From: JBAZDC01 sp041654595
GTDB taxonomy: Bacteria; Pseudomonadota; Gammaproteobacteria; Burkholderiales; Burkholderiaceae_B
Reading direction: 5' to 3'
Length of the DNA: 21,088 nt
Assembly: GCA_964551305.1 (NCBI GenBank)
Contig: CAZKBT010000054.1
Location: 1 to 21,088 of the forward strand
Shown: positions 1 through 8,857 of the stretch, piece by piece
Numbering within the stretch: position 1 is the first letter of the stretch
How the letters are laid out: each line of letters starts with the position of its first letter
Notes under the pieces: generated by a model
Told to the model about the DNA's origin: nothing
The model's database searches: none
What the model saw: only the letters and a program-made list of their open reading frames with translations
Made by a program: the position numbers and the translations under genes

Positions 1-611
1 GCACGGTCAGCACGTTGGCCGTGGCCGTCAATCCGGCGATTCCCGTCAAAAGCATGCAGGAACTGATCGCCATGGCCAAGGATCAGCCGGGCAAGATCAA
101 TTTCTCGTCCACCGGCACCGGATCCATCGTTCATGCGGCGGCGGAGCTCTTCAAGCAGCAGGCCAACGTGGACATGGTGCATGTGCCCTACAAAGGCGGC
201 GCGCCCGCGGTAACGGCCGTGATGGGGGGAGAGGTGCAGGTAAGCTTCGTGGCGCTGCCCACCACGGTCGAACTGGCAAAGGCCGGCAAGCTCCGGCTGC
301 TGGCCGTCACGCAACCCACGCGATCGCGCCTGGCGCCCGAGCTGCCGACGGTCGCCGAGGCGGGCTTGCCGGACTATGGCGTCATCGTGTGGCAGGGCAT
401 CGTCGCGCCCAAGGGGACGCCGGCCGAGGTGATCGACAAGCTGAACAAGGCGTTCATCGCGGCGCTGGCCAAACCCGAGGTCAAGGCCAGGCTGACCGAG
501 CAAGGCTTCGACGTGGTCACGAACACGCCCGGGGAGTTCGGTTCCTACATTCGCCAGGAGGCCGATAAGTGGGAGGCGGTGATCAAGGCGGCCAACATCA
601 GCGTGGAATGA
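1..611 (+). CDS. Bug/TctC-family tripartite tricarboxylate transporter substrate-binding protein, 5' end outside window
   Basis: The reading frame is open from the window edge to a TGA at 609-611, so the N-terminal third, with signal peptide and first ligand loop, lies outside. A TTG at 15 is in frame but only internal to the protein. Family hallmarks are visible: the lead-in VKSMQELIAMAKDQPGK, the segment STGTGSIVHAAAELFK, then VDMVHVPYKGG, the second-lobe motif GEVQVSFVALPTTVE, the LPTVAEAGLPDY motif and the terminal helix before NISVE. These are the extra-cytoplasmic carboxylate receptors of tripartite tricarboxylate transporters. The ligand cannot be read from sequence. No TctA/TctB membrane gene lies in this window, as is usual for Bug genes in Bordetella-type genomes. 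The SMP-30-like gene starts 6 bases downstream, so the two are probably co-transcribed. Confidence 0.93.
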   Translation, partial: TVSTLAVAVNPAIPVKSMQELIAMAKDQPGKINFSSTGTGSIVHAAAELFKQQANVDMVHVPYKGGAPAVTAVMGGEVQVSFVALPTTVELAKAGKLRLLAVTQPTRSRLAPELPTVAEAGLPDYGVIVWQGIVAPKGTPAEVIDKLNKAFIAALAKPEVKARLTEQGFDVVTNTPGEFGSYIRQEADKWEAVIKAANISVE

Positions 612-617
612 ACCGGA

Positions 618-1553
618 ATGGAATTCATACAAGCATCAACGGTGCGCACCGAAGTGTTTGCGAGGCTGCCCGATAAATGGCGCAAGAAGGGACAGCGGTC
701 GGAGTGGGGCACGGCCAACCGGGCGGGCGCCGAATTGGAGTGTTTCCTCGAAGGGCCCGCATTCGATCGCAAGGGGAATCTCTACGTCGTCGACGTGCCG
801 TTCGGGCGGATCTTCCGCATTTCTCCCGCGGGCGAATTCGACCTCGTCCGCGAATATGACGGTTGGCCCTATGCCGTAAAGATCCATCGCGACGGGCGCC
901 TGTTCATCGCGGACTACCGCCAGGGGCTTGTGTTGCTCAATCCGGACTCGGGCGAGCTGACGCCTCTGCTCGCGCGCCACTTGCCGCGCAGCTTCAGGGG
1001 CGTGAACGACATGTGCTTCTCCCGCAATGGGGACCTGTACTTCACGGACTATGGACAATCGGACCTGAACGATCCCACGGGAAGAGTCTTCCGGCTGGCG
1101 GGCGCCGATCCGAACGGCCGGCTCGACATCCTGAGCGCGATCGTGCCGGGGCCGAACGGCTTGACCCTGAACCCCTCGGACAACGTCTTGTACGTGGCGG
1201 CCACCCGGGCGAATGCGATATGGCGCATGGCGATCCTGCCGGACGGCAACGTCACCAAGACGTCGGTCTTCGCGCATATGGACGGGGGGGTCGGCCCCGA
1301 CGGCATGACCATCGATTCGCAAGGAAACGTGGTCGTCGCCCATGCGGGACGGGGCATCGTCTGGATCTACTCGTCGCACGGCGAGTTGCTCCATCGCGTC
1401 GAGTCGTGCGGAGGCCGCGAGGTGACCAACGTCGCCTATGGAGGGGACGATATGCGCACCTTGTTCATCACCGACGCGGAAGGGACGATCCTGACCGCCC
1501 GACTGCCCGTGCCCGGAAATCCGCTGTTTTCCCATCAGGAGGAGCAGGGTTGA
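618..1553 (+). CDS. SMP-30/gluconolactonase/LRE-family beta-propeller hydrolase
   Basis: 311 residues, about the family size. SMP-30-type propellers bind a divalent metal and hydrolyse sugar lactones or other esters. The expected metal ligands are present in order: Glu45 in LEGPAF, Asn130 in GVNDMCFS, Asn180 in PGPNGLTL and Asp228 in GPDGMTID. Repeated blade motifs such as GNLYVVDV, GRLFIADY and GDLYFTDY support a six-bladed propeller. No signal peptide is seen, so it is probably cytoplasmic. The ATG at 618 follows the Bug stop by 6 bases with only a weak ribosome site, suggesting translational coupling. It sits between a carboxylate receptor and a flavoprotein dehydrogenase, so a lactone- or ester-opening step in catabolism of the imported compound is a reasonable inference. 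The substrate is unknown. An extensive antisense open frame across it is a codon-usage shadow. Confidence 0.9.
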   Translation: MEFIQASTVRTEVFARLPDKWRKKGQRSEWGTANRAGAELECFLEGPAFDRKGNLYVVDVPFGRIFRISPAGEFDLVREYDGWPYAVKIHRDGRLFIADYRQGLVLLNPDSGELTPLLARHLPRSFRGVNDMCFSRNGDLYFTDYGQSDLNDPTGRVFRLAGADPNGRLDILSAIVPGPNGLTLNPSDNVLYVAATRANAIWRMAILPDGNVTKTSVFAHMDGGVGPDGMTIDSQGNVVVAHAGRGIVWIYSSHGELLHRVESCGGREVTNVAYGGDDMRTLFITDAEGTILTARLPVPGNPLFSHQEEQG

Positions 1554-1644
1554 CGCCGGCCGGGCTCCATGCGCGCGGTAGTTCGATCCCCGCGAGCGTG
1601 ATCCGGATTTTTTGGCTATGCATTCAGCTCACGCGAGATATGCC

Positions 1645-3012
1645 ATGATGGAAGACGATACGAACCGCCACGATGTAATTGTCGCGGGCGCCGGGCTGGC
1701 GGGCCTGGCGGCGGCGCTGGCATGCGTCCAGCAAGGATGCCGCGTGCTGGTACTCGAAAAGCGCGGCATGGTGGGTGGAAACGCCGCCATCTCGGCAGGC
1801 GCGATCTGGGCGCCCCCTACCTTGGAGCTCATCCGAGAGTACGTTCCCGACGGCGAGCCCGCCCTGCAGCGGATGTTCGTCGAGAACCTGCCGCGGGACC
1901 TCCTATGGCTGCGCGATGCGGGCCTTGGCCTCTCCGACGAGGAGCCGCTTGCGGGCTTCGGCATCGGGCGAGTCATGCGGGGCGGGGAGTCGGGGCGGCA
2001 ACATGCTTTCATGTCGGCCTTGGCGGATGCCGTGCGCGAGAGGGGAGGCAGGATCGAGACGGGGGTTGCGGCGCGTGGCGTCGTGCGGGCGGCCGACGGC
2101 AATCTGGCCGTGACGCTTGCCGACGGACGGACGGAGACGACCGGAGCGCTCGTCCTTGCGACAGGGGGATTCCAGGGCTCCTCGGCGTTGCTCGAGCGAT
2201 ACGTGGGCCGGCAATGCGCGCAGGCGCTACGCTTGAGAGGCTTGCCCGAAAGCGTCGGCGACGGGCTGAACATGGCCGGTTCGCTTGGCGGGGCCACGGG
2301 GGGCGAGATGGGCGCTTTCTACGGACACACCATGCCCGATTGCGAGCTGTCGATCGATGCGCTTCAGCCCCTTACGCCGTATTTCGCAAGATTCGGCATT
2401 CTCGTGAATCGCGAGGGACGGCGATTTGTCGACGAAGGAGCCGCCTTGCTCGAAGAAATCAATCCGCAAGAGGGATGCCGACAACCGGGCGGAACCTATT
2501 TCCTTCTTTTCGATCGGCATATATACGAAGAGCATGGCATCAATCAGAACATCATTTCCTCGGTCCCTTCGATCGATCGCCTGGCCAAGCTGCAGGAGCT
2601 GGGCGCGCCGATTCATAGCGCGCCTACCATTGAAGCGCTGGCCGATCAGCTGGCCGCGGCAGGCGTGCCGCGCGCGGACGTCCTGTCCACGATCAGGGCT
2701 TACAACCAGGCCTGCGAAAACGGGACGGGCGGCCGGCTGTCGCCGCCGCGGGTGCGCCATGGGATTCCCTTGATCCAGGCGCCGTTCTATGCGATGCGTT
2801 GCGTGCCCGGCATTACGAATACATGCGGGGGAATCCGGATCGATGAAACCGCCAGGGTTCTCGATGCCTCGGGTCAACCCATATCCGGCCTTTATGCCGC
2901 CGGCGGCGATGCCGGCGGCGTGTTTGGCCGGCACTACGCGGGGTTTCTGGGCTGGGCGCTTGCGTCAGGACGGATGGCGGGAAAAAGCGCGGCGAAGCGA
3001 TCGACGAGCTGA
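1645..3012 (+). CDS. FAD-dependent oxidoreductase (FAD_binding_2, fumarate reductase/tricarballylate dehydrogenase-like)
   Basis: About 455 residues from the ATG at 1645 (1648 is equally possible). A frame extension to TTG 1612 or ATG 1618 lacks a ribosome site, while a GAG-containing stretch precedes 1645. The N-terminal dinucleotide-binding fold is clear: DVIVAGAGLAGLAAAL (Gly15-x-Gly17-x-x-Gly20), then VLVLEKRGMVGGNAAISAG, where Glu would bind the FAD ribose. The C-terminal flavin-closing motif PGITNTCGGIRID is followed by GLYAAGGDAGGVFGRHYAGF, typical of the flavoprotein family that includes fumarate reductase, 3-ketosteroid dehydrogenase and tricarballylate dehydrogenase TcuA. It lacks a signal peptide and a heme domain. 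It is the third gene of the plus-strand group after the Bug and SMP-30 genes, 91 bases from the latter. It probably oxidises the imported carboxylate or reduces an enoate derived from it. The direction and substrate are not determinable. Confidence 0.88.
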   Translation: MMEDDTNRHDVIVAGAGLAGLAAALACVQQGCRVLVLEKRGMVGGNAAISAGAIWAPPTLELIREYVPDGEPALQRMFVENLPRDLLWLRDAGLGLSDEEPLAGFGIGRVMRGGESGRQHAFMSALADAVRERGGRIETGVAARGVVRAADGNLAVTLADGRTETTGALVLATGGFQGSSALLERYVGRQCAQALRLRGLPESVGDGLNMAGSLGGATGGEMGAFYGHTMPDCELSIDALQPLTPYFARFGILVNREGRRFVDEGAALLEEINPQEGCRQPGGTYFLLFDRHIYEEHGINQNIISSVPSIDRLAKLQELGAPIHSAPTIEALADQLAAAGVPRADVLSTIRAYNQACENGTGGRLSPPRVRHGIPLIQAPFYAMRCVPGITNTCGGIRIDETARVLDASGQPISGLYAAGGDAGGVFGRHYAGFLGWALASGRMAGKSAAKRSTS

Positions 3013-3023
3013 TGCGCGCGGCC

Positions 3024-3641
3024 TCAGGCATTCGCGAACTTCTTCCACTCCTCATTCGCGACCAGGGTCGAACGATACACTTTGATGGTGGAGCAGCCCG
3101 GGATGCTTTTGAGCGTGGCCTTGACCTGGTCGGCGACCTTGTTCGGCAGCCACGGGCTCAATATGATGCGGTCCACGCACTTGCGCGGCATCGGTATCCG
3201 ATGAATCGGCGGCCCGGCCGTTTCCAGGGAATAGAACAGCCTGAATTCATGCTCGTTGCTGAAGGCCGATCTTTTCAGGAAAGGAAGCTCCTCCAGCAAG
3301 GGCCTGGCGCGGCGAAGCTCTTGAATGGTTTTATATCGGACCGTCCCTGACCGCAGGTCTTTGACGGCGGATATCGCTTTCAGGAACGCGTCGCGCTTGA
3401 ATTGTATGCACGCACCGCCCGAGCCATGCGAAAACACGCGCCAATGATGATAGGTTTCCGTGCATTCCGCCAGGCAGAGCGCGTAGACGGACCCGGCCCC
3501 GGATCGCCGCGCGTACTCTTCCATATAGAAAGAGTCGTTCCGGTCATCCCAACTGGCTGGATTGAGCAGGGCGATTTCTTCCGTGCATAGATAGTCGATG
3601 ACGTACGGAAGCTCTGTGTATCGGCGCAGCAGCGTTTTCAT
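3024..3641 (-). CDS. DUF2971 domain protein
   Basis: Read from the ATG at 3641 the protein has 205 residues. An upstream in-frame ATG at 3677 would give 217, and neither has a strong ribosome site. The protein matches what I know of the DUF2971 family: the start MKTLLRRYTELPYVIDYL, the hallmark LNPASWDDRNDSFYMEEY, then YALCLAECTETYHHWRVFSHGSGGACIQFKRD, and a late KCVDRIILSPWLPNKVADQVK. The function of this family is not established; members are often found singly or in accessory regions. There are no membrane segments or signal peptide. It is convergent with the FAD oxidoreductase (11 bases between stops) and lies downstream of the hydroxyacid dehydrogenase on the same strand, with about 115 bases between, so read-through transcription is possible. 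Confidence 0.8.
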   Translation of the reverse strand: MKTLLRRYTELPYVIDYLCTEEIALLNPASWDDRNDSFYMEEYARRSGAGSVYALCLAECTETYHHWRVFSHGSGGACIQFKRDAFLKAISAVKDLRSGTVRYKTIQELRRARPLLEELPFLKRSAFSNEHEFRLFYSLETAGPPIHRIPMPRKCVDRIILSPWLPNKVADQVKATLKSIPGCSTIKVYRSTLVANEEWKKFANA

Positions 3642-3756
3642 CGGCGGTTCGGTTCCAGAGGGTGCGTAGCCCCGCATGGGCGACGAGTGTCATCGCGAAC
3701 TATATCACTTGGCCGCGGGCTCCCAGCCGGCGGCGGACCGACGACGTTCCATGGGC

Positions 3757-4854
3757 TTAGCCGTCAACGACATCGTCGTGGGGCAAAGGCGATCCATTGA
3801 ACGCCGCGCGAATGTTATCGAACATGCACGCAATTTCCTCGGCAATCGCCAAGCGCGAGCCGCCCGCGATGTGGGGTGTCAGTATGACATTGTCGAGTTG
3901 AGTCAGCTTGTCGGCGGGACGGGGCTCCCGAAGATGCACGTCCAATCCGGCCCCTGCAAGCGGACCACGGGTCAATGCCGTGTACAAGGCGTCTTCATCG
4001 ACCAGTCGTCCCCGGCTGGTATTGATGAAGTAGGCGCCCGGCTTCATCAGTTTGAATGCCTCGCCGTCAAAGATGCCCACGTTTTCATCGATGTCCGACA
4101 GATGCACGGATACGAAGTCGGCTTCGCCCAGCAGCGCCGGCAGGGATCGCCAGGTGGCGTTGAACGAGCGCTCTTCTTCCGGCGAGCGCGGCGTACGCGT
4201 GCTGTAAATGACCTTCATTCCGAACGCGGCCGCTTGCTTGGCGATGATTTTTCCTATTTCCCCCAAGCCGGCTATCCCCAATGTCCGGCCATGAAGGCTG
4301 TCCAGGCCGGTAAGGTTGCACCAGTTGTAGGCGACGTTGCCGGGAGCGCCGACGGGGGTGTCGGCATCGGGGCCCGCGCGGACCCGCGCATCCGCTGGGA
4401 CTATCCGCTTGGCCAGGGATAGTATTAGCGCGAACGCATGTTCAGCCGTTCGAATCAGGCTGGCGCGCGACAGGCAGGAAACCTGAATGCCGCGTTCCCC
4501 GGCGGCTTGCAAATCGATGCTGTCGCGGCCCGCGCCCAGACGCTGTATCAGCTTCAACGAGCGGCAAGACGCGATCATGTCGCGATCGATGCGTCCCCGA
4601 CGGAACACGATGGCCGATGCGCCCGCAAGCAAGTCGCCGGTAATTTCAGTGGACCTATAGCTTTTTACGTTATCGGCGGGCAAGATGCCTTCGCCCATTT
4701 TTCGTAGCGAATCAATATCGACCTGCTCGGGCTCGAAGAAGCCGCGTATGCGTGTTTCCTGCGCTTCACTGGGTTCCTGGACGAGATCCCAGGCCAGGTT
4801 GATGACGTGATTGTCATCCAGAAACAGAATGGTTCGTTCGTTTTCGACAGCCAT
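3757..4854 (-). CDS. D-isomer-specific 2-hydroxyacid dehydrogenase (phosphoglycerate dehydrogenase-like)
   Basis: 365 residues from the ATG at 4854, chosen because AGGA lies 8 bases upstream; the open frame extends to 4932 without a ribosome site. The family reduces 2-ketoacids to D-2-hydroxyacids, or the reverse, with NAD(P)H. The Rossmann motif is LGIAGLGEIGKIIAKQAAAFG, ending in STR, where Arg might favour NADP although this is uncertain. The catalytic triad is visible: Arg in NTSRGRLVDEDAL, Glu in DVHLREPRP and His in ILTPHIAGG. The N-terminal substrate lobe carries LIQRLGAGRDSIDL, matching the family. No ACT or other regulatory C-terminal domain is seen, so it is not a full SerA. It stands alone on the minus strand with an upstream region that contains two inverted repeats. 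The substrate is unknown. Confidence 0.9.
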   Translation of the reverse strand: MAVENERTILFLDDNHVINLAWDLVQEPSEAQETRIRGFFEPEQVDIDSLRKMGEGILPADNVKSYRSTEITGDLLAGASAIVFRRGRIDRDMIASCRSLKLIQRLGAGRDSIDLQAAGERGIQVSCLSRASLIRTAEHAFALILSLAKRIVPADARVRAGPDADTPVGAPGNVAYNWCNLTGLDSLHGRTLGIAGLGEIGKIIAKQAAAFGMKVIYSTRTPRSPEEERSFNATWRSLPALLGEADFVSVHLSDIDENVGIFDGEAFKLMKPGAYFINTSRGRLVDEDALYTALTRGPLAGAGLDVHLREPRPADKLTQLDNVILTPHIAGGSRLAIAEEIACMFDNIRAAFNGSPLPHDDVVDG

Positions 4855-4938
4855 GGCGGAGTTCCTGTGTGCATTGTTTGAGAACCAAGCTGAGAGTCGC
4901 CGATAAACAGATAGCGCGACTTCGCTTGTCATCCTGTG

Positions 4939-4956
4939 CTTGCTCTTTGGAGCAAG
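4939..4956. promoter_or_regulatory. 7-bp inverted repeat upstream of the hydroxyacid dehydrogenase
   Basis: The arms CTTGCTC and GAGCAAG are separated by four bases, about 85 bases upstream of the chosen dehydrogenase start. There is no T-tract on either side, so an operator or mRNA leader hairpin is likelier than a terminator. The regulator is unknown. Confidence 0.3.
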
Positions 4957-5060
4957 GATAACGCATATGGGCAGGAACTCGTGTTCGATGCAGGGCAGGC
5001 GCTTTCCCGCTCTGTCAGATCTACAGAGTAGGAAAGTACATTGACTGCCCGAGTCGTCTC

Positions 5061-5081
5061 AACCAAACAGCTTGTTTGGTT
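5061..5081. promoter_or_regulatory. 9-bp-arm AT-rich palindrome between hydroxyacid dehydrogenase and ABC gene
   Basis: The arms AACCAAACA and TGTTTGGTT are perfectly complementary around a three-base centre (GCT), within a 269-base intergenic stretch. The plus-strand side continues into TTTTACTGTTT, so it superficially resembles a plus-strand terminator, but no plus-strand gene lies upstream. On the minus strand no U-tract follows. The compact symmetry with a short centre fits a dimeric repressor operator (for example TetR- or GntR-type), about 210 bases upstream of the dehydrogenase start. Confidence 0.35.
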
Positions 5082-5123
5082 TTACTGTTTCCTCGGGAGC
5101 TTGATCGCCGGGCCCGACATCGA

Positions 5124-8100
5124 TCATATTTCCTGCGCCTGATGGTGAACCAACCGCGCATAGGCTCCGCCTTGCGCCAGCAATTCGGCATGCGAGCCTT
5201 GTTCGGCCAGCCGGCCTTGATCCAGCACCAGAATCTGATCCGCCTCCCGGATGGTCGAGAGGCGGTGCGCGATAACCAGAGTCGTACGCTGGCTCATCAA
5301 CGCATCCAGCGCGCCGCGCACCTGGATTTCGCTGAGCGTGTCCAGGTGCGAGGTCGCCTCGTCCAGGATCAGGATGGGGGCATTCTTCAAGAAAGCCCGC
5401 GCGATGGAAATACGCTGGCGTTGTCCCCCGGACAATTGCACGCCGCGTTCGCCGACGCGTGTTTCCAGCCCGTCCGGAAGCGCGGCCACGAACTCCGACA
5501 ATGCCGCGCGATCCAATGCGGCGCGTATATCCGTCTCGCCGGCCTCGGGGCTGGCCAGCCGGATATTGGCCGCCAGTGTATCGTTGAAGAGATACGTATC
5601 CTGTGTAACCAAGGCCACGTGATCGCGCAAGTCGTCCAGCTCGAGCTCGCGAACGTCGATGCCGCCGATGCGGATCGCGCCGGCGTTCACGTCCCAGAAA
5701 CGCAGCAGCAGGTTGGCGACCGTGCTCTTGCCTGCGCCCGACGCGCCGACCAGGGCGGTCGTGGAGCCGGGCCGGATCCGGAACGAGAGCCCGTCCAGGG
5801 TAGGCCTGGGCGAATTTGGGTAGCGGAAGCCGACCCGGTCGAACTCGACCGGCAATCCGCCCCGCATGCGCGTCAACCGGCGCCGACCGTCGGTGACCGG
5901 GACGGGTTCGTTCGATACCACGTGCAGGCGGCGGCTGGCGGCGACGGTGTCGGCCAGCTGGCGGCTCACCTGTGAAATCTCGGAGACGGGCAGGAATGTC
6001 GCGAGCGCCACGAGGACCAATAACGGCACCATCGCGGGATCGAGCCCGCCGGAACCGGCCAGCGTCGCGCCGACGACGGCCACCGCCAGGCCGCCCATTC
6101 CCATGGCCGCTTCGAACCAGGCGCTTTGCGCCGACAGGTCGTCGAGGATGGCGCGGCGCCGGACACTGTAATGCTCGGCGATCTTCAAGAACTGGTCGCG
6201 CCGCCGAGCCGTGGCCTGGAAGGCGGTGAGGTCCGCCAGGCCCTGGATGGTGTCCGTCATGTGCGCGCTCATTTCGCCGAGCGCGCCGCGCGCCTGTTCG
6301 CCCAGGGCGTCGATGCGCCGCCGGCCGCGTACCGGCGAAAGCATGGCGTAGGCCAGAAACGGAAGCAAGGCCAGCGCGACCGGCCAGCTGTACACGGCCA
6401 GGAAGCCGAGGACGGTTGCCGGCACGACGACCGACACGATCGCCGGCGCGATGGTGTGCGCGTAGAAATACTCGATCATTTCCACGTCCTGCGTGGCCAG
6501 GGCGACCAGGTCTCCGGAGCGGCGCTCCAGCAGGTAGGCGGGCGCAAGCTGCTCGAGCTTGTCGTACAGGTCGATGCGCATCTTGGCCAGCAGTTTGTAG
6601 GCCATCGCATGCGCCAGCCAGGATTCCAGCCAGTGGAACAGCGCGGCCAGGGGAGCCAAGATCAACAGCGCCCCGACCAGCATGCCGGTGGGCTCGCCGT
6701 TGCGCAGCGCCGCGACGACCAGCGCGCTCAATGCGCCGACGCCGATGAAGGCCGCCACCCGAGCCACGCCGAGCGCGACCGTGGCAATCAGCGTGCCGCG
6801 CCAGGGCCGCACGACGCAGAGCAGGGTGGCGAGCACGTCGCGCCAGCCTACTTGGGCGGCATCGTCGTCGAGCGCGCGCGCGGCGGGCTCGGCGGAATGG
6901 CTTGTCGCGGCGGAGGAGGGGCGGCTAGCCTGGGCAGCGGCCGGCGCTTGGCGGCTTTCGGCTTGCTCGCGCATCAATCGGTGGTACAGGCCGCCGTTGC
7001 GCATCAACTGCTCGTGAGTGCCGGACTCGACCACGCGGCCCTGGTCCAGCACCAGCGTGCGGTCGGCATTGATCACGCTTGCCAAGCGGTGCGCGAGGAT
7101 CAGCGTCGTGCGTCCGGCCATGAGGCGATCCAGCGCCTGCTGGATCAAGGTCTCGTTTTCTGAGTCGACCGAGGACAGCGCCTCGTCGAGGATCAGGATG
7201 GGGGTGTCGCGCAGCAGGGCGCGGGCGATGGCGACGCGTTGGCGCTGTCCCCCCGAGAGCTGCAGTCCGCGTTCGCCCAGCTGCGTGCCGTAGCCCTCGG
7301 GCAACGACATGATGAAGTCGTCGATGTTGGCCGAACGGGCCGCGGCGCGTACCTGCTCGCGGGTCGCGTCGGGACGGCCCAGGCGAATGTTCTCGTCCAG
7401 CGTTCCATGGAACAAGGTGATGTCCTGGCTGACCAGGGCGATGTGCGATAGCAAGGCGCTTTCGGAAAGCTCGCGCACGTCGTGTCCTCCTACGGATACG
7501 CTGCCGCCCTGCGGGGTGACTTCGCGCAGGAGCAGGCGGACGATGGTGGATTTGCCGGCGCCGCTCGGACCGACCACGCCGACGCGCTCGCCCGCGGCGA
7601 TGTCGAAGCTCAGGCCGCGATGCGCGGGGCGCTCGGGCTGGTAGGAAAACACGACGTCATCGAAGCGGATCGTGGGGGTCAGGTCGGCGGGAGCCGAGCC
7701 CCGTCCGGTCGGGGCGTCGGCGCGGCGGGCGTCGTTGAGCGCATGGATGCTCGCGGCGGCCGATTGTCCCAGCATGCCTTGGTGCAGCACCGCGCGCAGG
7801 TCCCGCAAGGGGCGGAATATTTCGGTGCCGGCCATCAGTACGATAAGCAGCGCTTCCAGGCTCATTTCTCCGTTCAAGACCCTGGTGGCGCCCAGCGCGA
7901 TGGCGAGCGCCGCGCCCAGCGCGACGCCCAGGTCGCTGATGCCGCGCGTGAGCACGCTGATCGACAGGACCCAGAACGTCTTGTCCGACAGGTGGCGGGC
8001 CCGCTCGGCCAGGCGCCGGCCGAAGCTCTTGCCCTGGCCGAAGGCCTTGAGCGTGGGCAGGCCCTGCACGGCGTCCAGGAATTCCTCGCCGAATTCGTTG

Positions 8101-8672
8101 AGCGCCTGCGATCGCGCCTGGCTGGCGCGGCGATCCAGCGCATGCACGGCCGCCGGCCCGAACAGGGAAAACAGCGCGGCGGCCAGCAGCACCGCCGCCG
8201 TGGGCACGTCCCAGAACGCGATCACGGCGAAAATGGCCAGCGGCGCGATCAACGAGATCGCGACCTGGGGCAGATAACGGCCGAAGAAAGTCTGCAACTG
8301 CTCCACGCCGTCGATCACTGTCAGCATCACGCCGCCTGTGCGCCTGCCGGCAAACCACGCGGGGCCCAGCGCCACGATGCGATCGTACAGGCCGGCGCGC
8401 AGGCTTTGCTGGATCGTGGCGGCGCAGCGGTTGGCTTCCACGGTACGCAAATGATCCAGCCAGGCGCGCAGCAGCACCATCGCCGCGACCGACAAGGCCG
8501 GCGCCAGCCATTCCTGCCAGGGCTGCCGGTCGAAGACTCGGGCGAGTAATTGGCCCAGAAAAACATAGCGGGCAATGCCGGCCAACAAGGCAAGAAGGCC
8601 GAGAAACACGCCGCCGGCCATCCTGGCGCGCAGCCCGGCCGTCATGCGCCATAGGCGGAAATCGAAATACAT
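5124..8672 (-). CDS. Fused double ABC exporter (TMD-NBD-TMD-NBD), CydDC/Irt-like
   Basis: 1182 residues from the ATG at 8672, which has AAGGAG five bases upstream; the open frame runs on to 8765 without such a site. Two complete half-transporters lie in one chain. The first has a membrane domain at about residues 1-300 and a nucleotide-binding domain with Walker A GPSGAGKST, Q-loop LVSQD, signature QLSGGQRQRVAIARAL, Walker B ILILDEALSSVD and H-loop LILAHRLAS. A low-complexity Ala/Ser/Pro linker follows. The second has another membrane domain and Walker A GASGAGKST, Q-loop LVTQD, signature QLSGGQRQRISIARAF, Walker B ILILDEATSHLD and H-loop LVIAHRLST. Both ATP sites look competent. Such pairs are usually separate genes: CydD/CydC exports cysteine and glutathione, and IrtA/IrtB or YbtP/YbtQ import siderophores. 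Which of these, if any, this protein resembles functionally is not decidable here. It is transcribed alone. Confidence 0.93.
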   Translation of the reverse strand: MYFDFRLWRMTAGLRARMAGGVFLGLLALLAGIARYVFLGQLLARVFDRQPWQEWLAPALSVAAMVLLRAWLDHLRTVEANRCAATIQQSLRAGLYDRIVALGPAWFAGRRTGGVMLTVIDGVEQLQTFFGRYLPQVAISLIAPLAIFAVIAFWDVPTAAVLLAAALFSLFGPAAVHALDRRASQARSQALNEFGEEFLDAVQGLPTLKAFGQGKSFGRRLAERARHLSDKTFWVLSISVLTRGISDLGVALGAALAIALGATRVLNGEMSLEALLIVLMAGTEIFRPLRDLRAVLHQGMLGQSAAASIHALNDARRADAPTGRGSAPADLTPTIRFDDVVFSYQPERPAHRGLSFDIAAGERVGVVGPSGAGKSTIVRLLLREVTPQGGSVSVGGHDVRELSESALLSHIALVSQDITLFHGTLDENIRLGRPDATREQVRAAARSANIDDFIMSLPEGYGTQLGERGLQLSGGQRQRVAIARALLRDTPILILDEALSSVDSENETLIQQALDRLMAGRTTLILAHRLASVINADRTLVLDQGRVVESGTHEQLMRNGGLYHRLMREQAESRQAPAAAQASRPSSAATSHSAEPAARALDDDAAQVGWRDVLATLLCVVRPWRGTLIATVALGVARVAAFIGVGALSALVVAALRNGEPTGMLVGALLILAPLAALFHWLESWLAHAMAYKLLAKMRIDLYDKLEQLAPAYLLERRSGDLVALATQDVEMIEYFYAHTIAPAIVSVVVPATVLGFLAVYSWPVALALLPFLAYAMLSPVRGRRRIDALGEQARGALGEMSAHMTDTIQGLADLTAFQATARRRDQFLKIAEHYSVRRRAILDDLSAQSAWFEAAMGMGGLAVAVVGATLAGSGGLDPAMVPLLVLVALATFLPVSEISQVSRQLADTVAASRRLHVVSNEPVPVTDGRRRLTRMRGGLPVEFDRVGFRYPNSPRPTLDGLSFRIRPGSTTALVGASGAGKSTVANLLLRFWDVNAGAIRIGGIDVRELELDDLRDHVALVTQDTYLFNDTLAANIRLASPEAGETDIRAALDRAALSEFVAALPDGLETRVGERGVQLSGGQRQRISIARAFLKNAPILILDEATSHLDTLSEIQVRGALDALMSQRTTLVIAHRLSTIREADQILVLDQGRLAEQGSHAELLAQGGAYARLVHHQAQEI

Positions 8673-8857
8673 GACAACTCCTTTCAAGCCATGCAATCTT
8701 ACGTTATCGCCCCTATAGCGTCGAATGCGGCAACCAGGAGCGAGGACGGCATGAAGAAAAGACATGCGTCGAGCCGGGCGCCGGCCTTATTTGGATATAG
8801 GTCGCGACGGCCTCGGGCTACCGGCTTTCCCCGGCGGGCTTCTGATCATATGTAAAT

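Noticed and set aside
636..1535. 299-codon open frame antisense to the SMP-30-like gene
   Set aside because: Its composition is Arg/Asp/Gln/Val-rich without any domain, and the plus-strand gene has all family motifs; it is a GC-codon shadow.
7482..8549. 355-codon plus-strand open frame opposite the ABC transporter, and several similar ones (e.g. 6126-7163)
   Set aside because: The minus-strand protein is continuous and fully recognisable; the plus frames are low-complexity Gln/Gly/Arg/Ala shadows.
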